Shown: in pieces, positions 1-8,325 of the stretch
Position numbering within the stretch: the stretch's first letter is position 1
How the letters are laid out: every line of letters starts with the position of its first letter
Assembly: GCA_020859945.1 (NCBI GenBank)
Contig: JAJBVG010000050.1
Coordinates: forward strand, 1 to 64,000
DNA from: Clostridiales bacterium
GTDB taxonomy: Bacteria; Bacillota; Clostridia; Oscillospirales; Oscillospiraceae
Direction of reading: 5' to 3'
Length of the DNA: 64,000 bases
Position numbers and translations under genes: made by a program
The notes under the pieces: model-generated
The model's database searches: none
What the model saw: only the letters and a program-made list of their open reading frames with translations
What the model was told of the DNA's origin: nothing

Positions 1-141
1 ATCCTGAACTCTTTTGACGTACCCTGGACAAACGGATTTACTGAGGGATGTAACAGCAAAACCAAGGTACTGAAACGGATCTGTTACGGCGTCAGAACGT
101 TAGGCCGTTTTCGCAACAGAATCCTTTACTGCGCTCCGTAA
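1..141 (+). CDS. ISL3-family transposase, C-terminal fragment
   Basis: Open from the first base to TAA at 139-141, 46 residues visible. Key features are NGFTEGCNSK followed by a basic segment and RFRNRI, typical of the C-terminal end of DDE_Tnp_ISL3 proteins that cut and paste ISL3-type elements. The N-terminal catalytic part lies outside the window, so this is partial by window edge and not demonstrably truncated. Confidence 0.75.
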   Translation: MLNSFDVPWTNGFTEGCNSKTKVLKRICYGVRTLGRFRNRILYCAP

Positions 142-220
142 ATAGAGAAAGCCAGAGTTCCCCCTGGCTTCACTATTATTGCGTGTTATTTTTCTCTACC
201 TCAACTCTTGACGTAGGCCC
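1..220 (+). mobile_element. ISL3-type insertion sequence, 3' remnant
   Basis: The window opens inside a transposase reading frame that ends with TAA at 139-141. The 46 visible residues contain the NGFTEG block and end in an RFRNRILY-type tail, as in ISL3-family (DDE) transposases. About 55 bases further, the stretch at 195-220, ending in a GTAGGCCC block, is a plausible right terminal inverted repeat; the left end lies outside the window, so this boundary is inferred. Whether the element is intact cannot be told. Confidence 0.75.
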
Positions 221-342
221 GTATAAAACCACAGTTCGGTGCTTCTCTTTTTCCGTTTTTCTTTTGAAATGGGTTAAAATTGGGTTATTTTCCGTTTTTT
301 AAGGAGTGGAAAACGCCGTTTTTCGTTGATATTTCAATGTTT

Positions 343-1836
343 TTACTGTTCCACCGGCTTCATCGTCGGGAACAGCAGCACATCCCGTATACTCGCGCTG
401 TCCGTCAGCAGCATCACCAGCCGGTCCACGCCAAAGCCCAGACCGCCCGTGGGAGGCATTCCATATTCCAGAGCGTTGATGAAGTCGTAGTCCACCTGCG
501 CCTTGCTGTCCGGGTCCAGCGCCTTGCGCTCGGCCACCTGCCGCTCGAAGCGCTCCCGCTGGTCGATGGGGTCGTTCAGCTCGGAGAAGGCATTGCCAAA
601 CTCCGTGGCGTTGATGAAGTATTCAAACCGCTCGGTAAAAGCCGGGTCAGTGGGCTTGCGCTTGGCCAGAGGGCTGATTTCCACCGGGTAGTCGTAAATA
701 AAGGTGGGCTGAATCAGCTTGTCCTCCACATAGGCGTCGAAGAACTCCGCCAGGATCGCCCCCTTGGTGGGCACCTCAGGCAGGTCGATGTCGTGCTCCT
801 TGGCGCAGGCGATGGCATCCTCGTCGGTTTTCCAGTCGGCAAAGTCTACGCCGCTGTACTTCTTCACCGCCTCCACCATGGTCAGCCGCTCCCAGTGGCT
901 CAGGTCAATTTCCTGCCCCTGGTAGGGAATGACCAGAGAGCCGCAGACCACCTGGGCCACATCCTTCATCATGTCCTCCACCAGGTCCATCATGCCGTGA
1001 AAGTCGGTGTACGCCTGATACAACTCGATGGTGGTGAACTCCGGGTTGTGCTTGGGGTCCATGCCTTCGTTGCGGAAAATACGGCCCACCTCGTAGACCC
1101 GGTCCATACCGCCCACGATGAGCCGCTTTAAGTACAGCTCCGTCTCGATACGCAGCACCATGTCCATGTCCAGGGTGTTGTGGTGGGTGTAGAAGGGACG
1201 GGCGGTGGCGCCGATCTCAAAGGGCGTCAGGATGGGGGTGTCCACCTCCAGAAATCCCCGCTGATCCAGAAAAGACCGCAGTTCCCTCAGAATCATGCTG
1301 CGCTTGACAAAGGTGTCCTTTACGTCCGGGTTGACGATCAGGTCCACATAGCGCTGGCGGTAACGGGTTTCCCGGTCGGTCAGGCCATGGAACTTTTCCG
1401 GCAGGGGATTCAGGCTCTTGGCCAGCAGCGTGACCGCCTCGGCCCGAACAGAGATTTGCCCCTTTTCCGTCTTAAAGACCTGGCCCGTCACACCGACAAT
1501 ATCGCCGATATCGCACTTTTTGAACCAGGCATAGGTCTCCTCCCCCACAAGGTCCCGGCGGACATAGAGCTGCACCCGGCCTGTGTCGTCCTGCAAATCG
1601 CAGAAGGACACCTTGCCCATGCCGCGCTTGCTCATCAGGCGGCCCGCCACGGAGACAACGCTGCCTTCCAACAGATCATAATGCTCGTTGATGGCCTCGG
1701 CGTGGGTGTCCACGTTGTATTTGGTCACCTGGAAGGGGTCGTGCCCGGCCTCTTTGAGGGCGGTCAGCTTGTCGCGGCGGATCTGGAGGATCTCCGACAT
1801 GCTCTTTTCTGATTCCGGCTGAAACTTTCTTCCCAT
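343..1836 (-). CDS. lysS: Lysyl-tRNA synthetase, class II
   Basis: Charges tRNA-Lys with lysine in the cytoplasm. At 497 residues it has the usual length. An N-terminal OB-fold anticodon-binding domain (about 50-150, with VAGRLMSKRGMGK) is followed by the class II core: motif 2 FRNEGMD near residue 257 and motif 3 GFGVDRLVMLLT near 470. The start at 1836 has a GAGGT Shine-Dalgarno 7 bases upstream, inside the greA stop region; an internal ATG at 1800 (MSEILQ) is an alternative with a weaker site. It follows greA by 10 bases, so the two are co-transcribed, a common Firmicutes arrangement. Confidence 0.97.
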   Translation of the reverse strand: MGRKFQPESEKSMSEILQIRRDKLTALKEAGHDPFQVTKYNVDTHAEAINEHYDLLEGSVVSVAGRLMSKRGMGKVSFCDLQDDTGRVQLYVRRDLVGEETYAWFKKCDIGDIVGVTGQVFKTEKGQISVRAEAVTLLAKSLNPLPEKFHGLTDRETRYRQRYVDLIVNPDVKDTFVKRSMILRELRSFLDQRGFLEVDTPILTPFEIGATARPFYTHHNTLDMDMVLRIETELYLKRLIVGGMDRVYEVGRIFRNEGMDPKHNPEFTTIELYQAYTDFHGMMDLVEDMMKDVAQVVCGSLVIPYQGQEIDLSHWERLTMVEAVKKYSGVDFADWKTDEDAIACAKEHDIDLPEVPTKGAILAEFFDAYVEDKLIQPTFIYDYPVEISPLAKRKPTDPAFTERFEYFINATEFGNAFSELNDPIDQRERFERQVAERKALDPDSKAQVDYDFINALEYGMPPTGGLGFGVDRLVMLLTDSASIRDVLLFPTMKPVEQ

Positions 1837-1846
1837 ACCATCGACC

Positions 1847-2323
1847 TCAGTTCACAGTGATGCCGAGCACCTTGTACTCCACGTCCCCTTCCGGCGCTTC
1901 GACGATGACCGTGTCGCCCACAGCCTTGCCCAGCAGCGCCTTGCCAAAGGGAGACTCTTCCGAGATGCGGCCGTTCATGGGGTCCGCCTCCTGAGAGCCG
2001 ACCATCCGGTACTCCAACTCCTCCTCGAACTCCACGTCGTAGACCTTGACCGTGCAGCCAATGCCCACCACGTCGTTGCCCGCGGCGGTCTCGTCGATCA
2101 GCTCATAGTTGTCCAGAATGGCCTGTACCTCGGCTTCCCGAGAGTAGAGCTTGCCCTGCTGGTCCTTGGCCTCGTCATATTCGCTGTTTTCGGACAGGTC
2201 ACCAAAGGAGCGGGCCTCTTTGATCATGTCCGCCACTTCTTTTTCGCGGACGCCCTTCATCCATGCCATTTCGTCCTGCAATTCCTTCAGACGCGCCGGG
2301 GTCAACTTCACGGGATTTGCCAT
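1847..2323 (-). CDS. greA: Transcription elongation factor GreA
   Basis: GreA binds the RNA polymerase secondary channel and stimulates cleavage of backtracked transcripts. The 158-residue product matches the family length: an N-terminal coiled coil with the acidic tip (DLSENSEYDEAKDQQ, about 40-55) and a C-terminal FKBP-like domain ending in the ESPFGKALLGK block. The frame is open further upstream, but ATG at 2323 (MANPVKLT) is chosen because GAAAGGTG lies 8 bases before it and homologues start there. First gene of a greA-lysS unit with a strong promoter at 2456-2483. Confidence 0.97.
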   Translation of the reverse strand: MANPVKLTPARLKELQDEMAWMKGVREKEVADMIKEARSFGDLSENSEYDEAKDQQGKLYSREAEVQAILDNYELIDETAAGNDVVGIGCTVKVYDVEFEEELEYRMVGSQEADPMNGRISEESPFGKALLGKAVGDTVIVEAPEGDVEYKVLGITVN

Positions 2324-2455
2324 AATAAAACACCTTTCTTCCATAGAGTGTGAGAGTGTGAAAAAATCATAAGAAAACCGCAGTTCTGCCTGTAACAAAA
2401 CTGCACTGGTTTCCTCATGCGGAATGTGAACCTCACATAAGACGATACTATAAGT

Positions 2456-2483
2456 AGTATATGCAATTTTTCCGGGCTGTCAA
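2456..2483 (-). promoter_or_regulatory. Promoter of greA-lysS
   Basis: Minus strand: -35 TTGACA (2478-2483), 16-bp spacer, -10 TATACT (2456-2461). Transcription would start near 2449, giving a leader of about 125 nt before the greA ATG. Confidence 0.75.
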
Positions 2484-2519
2484 GCGTTTTCCGGGCTTTT
2501 TTGCGAAGGTGCAAGCCCA

Positions 2520-3359
2520 TCAGCCCAGCAGATACCGCTCAATGGCCTGGCTGACGCCGCTGTGGTCGCAGTCGGCCACCACCCCACGGCAGACCGCCTT
2601 GACAGGTTCGGCGGCGTTACCAACCGCCACAGGGAGACCGGCTTTTTTCAGGATGGGCAGGTCGTTGAAGCTGTCTCCAACCACAATGGTCTCCTCCAGG
2701 GAAAGCCCCAGGTGACGGCAGAGGATCTCCAGCCCCACGCCCTTATCCACCCCCTGAGCGGAGATCTCCAGCGAAGTCTCTTCTGCAAGGACGGCGGTGA
2801 GGGGCAGCCCCTCCACAGCCAGCAGGGTGTCCGCCCGGTCCTCCGGGGAGGTGTGATACAGGCAAATCTTCTCAAACGTCCAGTTCTGTGCCTGACAGTA
2901 CCGGTAAATATCGTTGGTGGAGAAGCAGTTCTGCTGAAAATGGTTCTGATAGTGAGACATTTTGTAATGCGCCAGGTTGTTCAGTTGCCGAATGTCTATA
3001 AACGCCCTGTTGCGGGCCAAAATCTGAGGCATAATGTCCCGGTCTTTGGTGTAGTCCAGAATGATTTTTGCCGCTTGGGGGTCGATGGTCTGGAGGTGGA
3101 GCGCCCGGTCCTCCACCCTGTCGTAGACGCAGGCGCCGCTCTCGCAGAGGACGTAGCGCATGGCCGGGAACAGGGCCAGGAACGGTTCCAGCTCTCCGAT
3201 ACTGCGCCCGGTGGAGAACACCACCTGCTTGCCCGCCTCCAGTGCGCGGGTGATGGCGGCGGCATCCTTCGGTGAAAGTTCCTTCTGGCTGTTCAAAAGC
3301 GTGCCGTCCATGTCGGCGGCCAAAAGCTGATAGGGCATGGGAATCACCGCTTTCTTCAT
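2520..3359 (-). CDS. Cof-type HAD phosphatase
   Basis: Member of the Cof/YidA-like HAD phosphatases, which hydrolyse sugar phosphates, nucleotide phosphates or similar cytosolic substrates; the substrate here is unknown. HAD motif I is DMDGTLLNS (about residues 16-24), motif II is the ST in FSTGRS, and motif IV is GDSFNDLPIL near residue 235, with a C2-type cap between. Length 279 fits. The start could be 3359 or the internal ATG at 3338 (MPYQLLAADMDG), which leaves less unconserved N-terminus. It lies 33 bases downstream of the PBP gene, probably in the same transcript. Confidence 0.9.
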   Translation of the reverse strand: MKKAVIPMPYQLLAADMDGTLLNSQKELSPKDAAAITRALEAGKQVVFSTGRSIGELEPFLALFPAMRYVLCESGACVYDRVEDRALHLQTIDPQAAKIILDYTKDRDIMPQILARNRAFIDIRQLNNLAHYKMSHYQNHFQQNCFSTNDIYRYCQAQNWTFEKICLYHTSPEDRADTLLAVEGLPLTAVLAEETSLEISAQGVDKGVGLEILCRHLGLSLEETIVVGDSFNDLPILKKAGLPVAVGNAAEPVKAVCRGVVADCDHSGVSQAIERYLLG

Positions 3360-3392
3360 TATTTGAGAGTTGCTAAATAGCGAGAGGTGCTG

Positions 3393-4742
3393 TCAACTGC
3401 ACGCGGCCTCCAGCACCGCCGCCGCAACAGACCCCGCGACGCTGGAACCCCAGCCGCCGTTTTCCACGACCACCACAAAGGCGTAGGGATACTCGTCATC
3501 ATCAATAAAGCCCACAAACCAGGCGTGAGGGGAACCGGACCCCACCTCAGCGGTGCCGGACTTGGCACAGACCGCCAGGTCTCCAAACTGGGGCTGTCCG
3601 TAGTGGCTGACCACGTTGTTGCGCATCATGGTTTTCAGCTGGTCGCAGGTGGAGGAGGCCCAGCCGATGGAGGTGGTCTCCGTACTCTCAGTAGTGGTCA
3701 GCCCCACGCTGCCTGTCACCGACAGCAGCAGCCGGGGCGCCGCCGCCTCTCCGCCGGAGGCGATGCAGCCCATCAGGGTCAGCATAGCACAGGGATTCAC
3801 CAAATCCTCATACTGCCCCACGCCGGACCAGCCCTCGTCCACGGCGGAGACCGTGGTAGAGAAGCTGCCGGTGGCGGTGGGGATGCCGGAGACGCTGAGA
3901 CTGCTGAGCAGTCCTGCCTCCTCCGCGTACTGTTGCAGCGTCTCGCCGCCGATTTCGTTGGCGAGGGTAGCAAATGCTCCGTTGCAGCTGTCGGCCAGCG
4001 CGGTCTCGAAATCCACTGTGCCGTGGGCGGAGGGGCAGGTGACGGTGCTGCCGTCGTCATATTCCAACGAACCGTCGCAGGTGAAGGTAAAGCTGTCCAA
4101 ATCGCTCAGTGTCTCAATGGCCGCCGCGCTGGTCACCAGCTTGAAGGTGGAGCCAGGGGTGTAGGTGCTGGAGAGGAATCGGTTCAGATAGGCTCCGTCA
4201 TAGCTTTCGTCCCCGGCGTTGATGGCGGCAATTTCGTCCTCGTCGTCCGGGTCGAAGGCGGGAGTGGAGAGCATACACAGCAAATCGCCTGTTTCGTAAT
4301 TGTACAGGGCCACCACGCCGTCGCGCCCGTCCATGGCCTCATACGCCGCCCTGTTCAGCTGGGCGTCCAGGGTCAGATTGACCTGGTTGCCGGTGCCGTT
4401 GGTGCCGAAAATCAAACTGAACCCCACCAGCTCGTCCGCAAAGACGGACTTGGCCCCCACAGAGATACTGCCGTTCCGGTCACCGATGGCGTGGACTGTG
4501 GAGACGCGAATTTCATAGTCGTCGTTGTAGGCGTCGTTCTCGCAGTCGTAGAGTACCACGCCGTTCCGGTCCGCAATGGCCCCGGAGGAAATGCTGCCGT
4601 TGCTGTAGACGTGGCGGTTGGCCGAGTAGGAGGCCCAGGACGCGCCGTTGAGGACGTAGAACACCAGCAGCACGACCATCCCCAAAACCAGCGCCAGGAT
4701 AAAGAACAGCACAAACAGAGTGCGGGTTTTCAGCTGCTTCAT
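3393..4742 (-). CDS. Class B penicillin-binding protein (transpeptidase)
   Basis: Peptidoglycan DD-transpeptidase working outside the membrane with a SEDS glycosyltransferase partner. The 449-residue protein has a single N-terminal membrane anchor (about 8-30), a short pedestal and a transpeptidase domain with all three motifs: STFK (198-201), SCN (252-254) and KSGT (394-397). The start at 4742 overlaps the upstream stop as ATGA and has GGAGG 7 bases before it. It is translationally coupled to the FHA-FtsW protein, the expected SEDS-bPBP pair. It resembles PbpA/Spo-type PBPs; whether it serves division, elongation or sporulation cannot be told. Confidence 0.93.
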   Translation of the reverse strand: MKQLKTRTLFVLFFILALVLGMVVLLVFYVLNGASWASYSANRHVYSNGSISSGAIADRNGVVLYDCENDAYNDDYEIRVSTVHAIGDRNGSISVGAKSVFADELVGFSLIFGTNGTGNQVNLTLDAQLNRAAYEAMDGRDGVVALYNYETGDLLCMLSTPAFDPDDEDEIAAINAGDESYDGAYLNRFLSSTYTPGSTFKLVTSAAAIETLSDLDSFTFTCDGSLEYDDGSTVTCPSAHGTVDFETALADSCNGAFATLANEIGGETLQQYAEEAGLLSSLSVSGIPTATGSFSTTVSAVDEGWSGVGQYEDLVNPCAMLTLMGCIASGGEAAAPRLLLSVTGSVGLTTTESTETTSIGWASSTCDQLKTMMRNNVVSHYGQPQFGDLAVCAKSGTAEVGSGSPHAWFVGFIDDDEYPYAFVVVVENGGWGSSVAGSVAAAVLEAACS

Positions 4743-6829
4743 GGCTTGTCCTCCCATTCGTCGTCCTTGAGGAAGTAGGAACGCCAGTCGTCCGCGTCGG
4801 CGGTGCCTTCTCCTGTTTCGTCAGAGAAGTCGATGTCCGGGAAATCGTCGCTGTTGTCCTCTTCTGACGGAGCGGAGGGCTTCGGCGCAGTGGACGCCGA
4901 GTCAGGCCGGTTGATACGGGTCGGCTCATCGTCGGGTTCCGGGCGGCGAATGACGGTTTCCGCGTCGTCAGCGGTGGGAAAGGGCGCGCTTCGCCGGAAG
5001 AAGCCTGTGGCGGCCCGCCAGCTGTCCGGTTCATCCTCCGGCTCGTTCTTTTTCCGGCGCTTGGGCAGCCGAACGGCCAGCCCCGCATTCTGCCGGGCGT
5101 CCGAGGCTTTGATGAAGGCCAGCAGCGCCCAGCACGACATCATGGAACTGCCACCCACGGAGACGAAGGGCAGCGTCACACCGGTCAGGGGCAGCAGGTC
5201 GGTGGAACCGAACACGTTCAGCATGGTCTGCACCACGAAAATCATGGCTGCGGAGCAGGCGGTGATGACATAGAAGCTGCTGCGGGCAATGCTGGCCTCC
5301 CGCACGGCGAAAATCGCCAGCAGGACGATGACCGCCACCGCCGTCACCGCCAGAATCAGCCCCAGCTCCTCCGCCAGTACGCCGAACACCAAATCTGTAT
5401 TGGCCGCGCCGATGTTTTTCAGCCAGCCGTCCCCCACGCCCTGTCCGAACAGGCCGCCGCTGGCAATGGCGGACATGGTGCGGGTCTGTTGGTAGCCCAG
5501 GTTGGAGGGGTCCTCCCAGACGTGGCGGTAGACGGCGAACCGGGCGAAAATGTAGGATTTGTATTGCAAAATGAGATACCCGCCGGAGATGGCGGCGGCC
5601 AGCAGAAATAGCACCGAGGCCAGATCGCCGCTGCGCAGGAAGGTGATGGCCAGCAGCGCCACAAAGAAAATCAGGGCGGTGCCGAAGTCGCTCATCAGGC
5701 CCAGGCAGCCTACACAGAACAGGGAGTAACCCAGGGTGTAGAGCAGGTTTTTCTTGTTGAACATCCGGTCAAGCGTGGTCGCCCCCACCAGGATAAAGAC
5801 GATTTTGACAAATTCCGAGGGCTGGAAGGAAATCGGCCCGATGGAAAGCCAGTTTCTCGCGCCGAAGAGCCGCTCCCCCAGCAGGAGGTTAAAGGCCAGC
5901 AGCGCCATAGACGCCACCGCCAGAGGCCAGCGGATCTGGGTGACAAACTCCAGGTCCCGCAGGCAGATGGACAGGGCAAGGAACAGCACCACCCCCAGCA
6001 CCACGCAGAGGGTCTGCTTTTTCAGCCCACTGGGGGACGAGGACGCCGTCACGGTCAGACAGAGGGTGGTCAGAAAAAAGGCCAGCGTCTCGATTTCAAA
6101 TCCAGTCCGCCGGAAGATGCGGTAAATCAGGTAAACTGCCCACATCAGAGCGCACAGCGCCCCGAAGCAGCCCGCCACAGTGGTCTGGTATTCCGCGTCC
6201 ACGGCGTTCCACAGCTGAAAGCACAGCATCCCCTGGAACAGGCTCAGCAGAAACAGCGTGACGCCGGGCGAGAAGACTTTGCCGGGTTTGGACCGGCGCT
6301 GGGCTTGCTGCCGCTCCTCCTCGGCGGTGGAGGGCAAAAAACAGGCGTCCACCCCGCCAAAACTGATGATGTCCCGGGCTTTAAGGGCGGCGGTCTGAAA
6401 AACGGTGGTCCCGTTCAGGGTGACGCCGTTTTTGCTGTTCAAGGCGTAGAGCAGCCAGTTACCTTTGCTGTCCCGGATCAGGGCGGCGTGGTTCCGGGAG
6501 ACGGTGCCGTAAGATAAAATCACATCGCACCGGCGTGACCGTCCCACCAGGTTCTCCCAGTGGTTCAGGGGTAGACGAGTGCCGTCCGTCAGCACCAGAC
6601 TGCCCCAGGTCTCCTGCTCCATACGGCTCTGGAACAGGCTCCTGCCGCAGCGCACCACCACCAGCACCCCAAAAACGGGCAGGGCGTAGTGAAACAGTCC
6701 GCCCAGCAGGGAGGTCAGCAGGCTCATCAGGGCCTCGTTGCCGCTCAGGGATGTGAAAAAAGACACGATGCCACGCCCCATGGTTTGCAGGCCCTGTAAA
6801 ATTGTCTGAATAATATCTGCGGCACTCAT
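4739..6829 (-). CDS. FHA domain fused to FtsW/RodA/SpoVE SEDS polymerase
   Basis: Predicted peptidoglycan glycosyltransferase of the SEDS family carrying a cytoplasmic FHA (phosphothreonine-reading) domain at the N-terminus. Order in the 696-residue protein: one or two hydrophobic segments (about 30-65), FHA domain (about 95-165, with GRSRRCD, SRNHA and NSKNG), about ten membrane segments including ARNWLSIG and FQPSEFVK signatures, then a long acidic disordered tail (about 600-696). ATG at 6829 has a near-perfect GGAGG 6 bases upstream; the longer frame is discounted. Its stop overlaps the PBP start, so the polymerase and transpeptidase are co-translated. The FHA domain suggests control by a Ser/Thr kinase such as PrkC, which is not in the window. 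Confidence 0.93.
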   Translation of the reverse strand: MSAADIIQTILQGLQTMGRGIVSFFTSLSGNEALMSLLTSLLGGLFHYALPVFGVLVVVRCGRSLFQSRMEQETWGSLVLTDGTRLPLNHWENLVGRSRRCDVILSYGTVSRNHAALIRDSKGNWLLYALNSKNGVTLNGTTVFQTAALKARDIISFGGVDACFLPSTAEEERQQAQRRSKPGKVFSPGVTLFLLSLFQGMLCFQLWNAVDAEYQTTVAGCFGALCALMWAVYLIYRIFRRTGFEIETLAFFLTTLCLTVTASSSPSGLKKQTLCVVLGVVLFLALSICLRDLEFVTQIRWPLAVASMALLAFNLLLGERLFGARNWLSIGPISFQPSEFVKIVFILVGATTLDRMFNKKNLLYTLGYSLFCVGCLGLMSDFGTALIFFVALLAITFLRSGDLASVLFLLAAAISGGYLILQYKSYIFARFAVYRHVWEDPSNLGYQQTRTMSAIASGGLFGQGVGDGWLKNIGAANTDLVFGVLAEELGLILAVTAVAVIVLLAIFAVREASIARSSFYVITACSAAMIFVVQTMLNVFGSTDLLPLTGVTLPFVSVGGSSMMSCWALLAFIKASDARQNAGLAVRLPKRRKKNEPEDEPDSWRAATGFFRRSAPFPTADDAETVIRRPEPDDEPTRINRPDSASTAPKPSAPSEEDNSDDFPDIDFSDETGEGTADADDWRSYFLKDDEWEDKP

Positions 6830-6866
6830 GGGAACCTCCAACAGGGAAAGAAACAAAAATTGAGCA

Positions 6867-6894
6867 AAAACGGACCCCACAAAAGGCCCGTTTT
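6867..6894 (-). terminator. Hairpin after the TagH-like gene
   Basis: Minus-strand stem of about 10 bp (one mismatch) with an 8-base loop, its 3' arm ending in five T. It sits between the ABC ATPase stop and the FHA-FtsW start. No new promoter is evident before FtsW, so readthrough is likely. Confidence 0.5.
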
Positions 6895-6906
6895 GAGAAT
6901 GATCCC

Positions 6907-7701
6907 TTAGTATTGCTCCATGAACTCCTCGTACAGGTCCACCACTTCGCTGGTCTTGCCGATCATTTTGATGTCGCCGTCGTGGAGCCAGATGACCTTT
7001 TCGCAGATCTCCTGAATGGTGGAGGTGTTGTGAGAGACGATGATGACGGTGCGGTTTTTCTCCGCAATCAGCTCCTTCATCTTGTTGAAGCTCTTCTTTT
7101 TGAAGTGGCTGTCGCCCACGCTGAGGACCTCGTCCACCAGGATGATGTCGGTCTTGAGGATGGCGGTGATGGCAAAGCCCAGCTTGGACTGCATACCGCT
7201 GGAATAGGTCTGCACGGGCTTGTCGATAAAACTTCCCAACTCGGAAAACTCGATAATTTCATCAATTTGCTGGTCGATGCGCTGCTTGGAGAACCCCATC
7301 AGCATCCCGGAGAGGTAAATGTTCTCCCGGCCTGGCAGCTTCTTTTGAAAGCCGATGCCCAGTGCCAGCAGGGAAACCGTATGGCCGTGAAGGTCCACCA
7401 CGCCCCGGTCCGCCTCGAAGATGCCGGCCAGTACCCGCAGCAGGGTGGATTTGCCAGAGCCGTTGCGTCCGATGAGACCGACAATTTCGCCCTGAGCGAT
7501 TTCAAAGGAGATGCCGTGGAGGGCTTCATAGTGCTCGATGCGGCCGGATTTTTTGGCGTTTTCCTGCCCCTTTGCGGCCTTGCGCTTGCTGACGGGGACA
7601 ATGCTCCGGTAGCTCAGGTAAACGTCGTCCACTGTGATGGCGGGAACCGGGCCGCCCGTCTGCACGGCGGAGGCGGCGGGAGAGGGTTTAAACAGTTTCA
7701 T
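6907..7701 (-). CDS. ABC transporter ATPase, TagH/Wzt-like polysaccharide export
   Basis: ATP-binding subunit resembling TagH/RfbB ATPases that export teichoic acids or other surface glycans. Walker A GRNGSGKST, signature YSSGMQSKL and Walker B ILVDEVLSVGD are all present, and the proline-rich N-terminus and basic insert before GRIEHYEALHG fit this subfamily. Length 264. The chosen ATG at 7701 (MKLFKP) has only a weak AAAGAG site; the longer frame to 7740 is possible. No permease (TagG-like) gene adjoins it, which is unusual, so the partner must be elsewhere. A promoter lies at 7756-7784. Confidence 0.87.
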   Translation of the reverse strand: MKLFKPSPAASAVQTGGPVPAITVDDVYLSYRSIVPVSKRKAAKGQENAKKSGRIEHYEALHGISFEIAQGEIVGLIGRNGSGKSTLLRVLAGIFEADRGVVDLHGHTVSLLALGIGFQKKLPGRENIYLSGMLMGFSKQRIDQQIDEIIEFSELGSFIDKPVQTYSSGMQSKLGFAITAILKTDIILVDEVLSVGDSHFKKKSFNKMKELIAEKNRTVIIVSHNTSTIQEICEKVIWLHDGDIKMIGKTSEVVDLYEEFMEQY

Positions 7702-7755
7702 AAACAGCAGCTCTTTCACTGCGCCCGAAAACAGGCGCAATCACAAGTTTTGGGT

Positions 7756-7784
7756 ATTGTACCACAAAGCGGCGAAAATTGCAA
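7756..7784 (-). promoter_or_regulatory. Promoter of TagH-like / FtsW / PBP run
   Basis: Minus strand: -35 TTGCAA (7779-7784), 17-bp spacer, -10 TACAAT (7756-7761). Located in the gap after argR and about 55 bases upstream of the TagH-like ATG. Confidence 0.65.
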
Positions 7785-7840
7785 CCGGAAATGGAACAGG
7801 CGCACGGGAACCCTGATTGTTTTTCGCACGTACAAAGGCT

Positions 7841-8305
7841 TCAAACGCCTCCGCCCTGCACCATTGCCCGCAGCTCCCCGCAGAAGCGTTCCGCGTCCTG
7901 GTTGGTGCGCATGATGAGCAGCACGGTGTCGTCCCCAGCTAAAGTGCCAACCATGTCGGGCAGCTCCATGCCGTCCAGCGCGGCGGCTGCGGCGTTGGCC
8001 AAGCCGGGCATGGTCTTAAGCACCACCAGATTCTGGGCGCAGTCGAAGGAGGTGACTCCCTCCCGGAAGATGTTTTGCAGCCGGTCAGAACGTCCCTCCT
8101 GCCGGTTTTGCAACGAGACGGCATAGCGATAGCTGCCGGAGGCGGCCATTTCCTTGACCAGGTGCAGCTCCTTCATGTCCCGGGAAATGGTGGCCTGGGT
8201 GCAGTGAAATCCCCGCTCCCCCAGGGCCAGCAGCAGCTGCTCCTGGGTCTCGATGCTCTGATTTTGAATGATCTCTAAAATCATCCTCTGTCGCTGTTCC
8301 TTCAT
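7841..8305 (-). CDS. argR: Arginine repressor ArgR/AhrC
   Basis: Arginine-dependent hexameric repressor of arginine biosynthesis and activator of catabolism. The 154-residue protein has the N-terminal winged helix (about 1-70, with TISRDMKELHLVK) and the C-terminal oligomerization/arginine-binding domain with the GTLAGDDTVLL motif (about 120-130). GGGGAGG precedes the ATG. It is the last gene of the nusB-nadK operon; in many Clostridia recN follows, but here it does not. Confidence 0.95.
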   Translation of the reverse strand: MKEQRQRMILEIIQNQSIETQEQLLLALGERGFHCTQATISRDMKELHLVKEMAASGSYRYAVSLQNRQEGRSDRLQNIFREGVTSFDCAQNLVVLKTMPGLANAAAAALDGMELPDMVGTLAGDDTVLLIMRTNQDAERFCGELRAMVQGGGV

Positions 8306-8325
8306 GCCGTCCTCCCCTCTTTGGA

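Noticed and set aside
280..1812. Long plus-strand reading frames opposite lysS and, similarly, opposite most minus-strand genes.
   Set aside because: These are antisense shadows of GC-rich genes: no family match and no ribosome binding site, while the opposite frames encode clear proteins.
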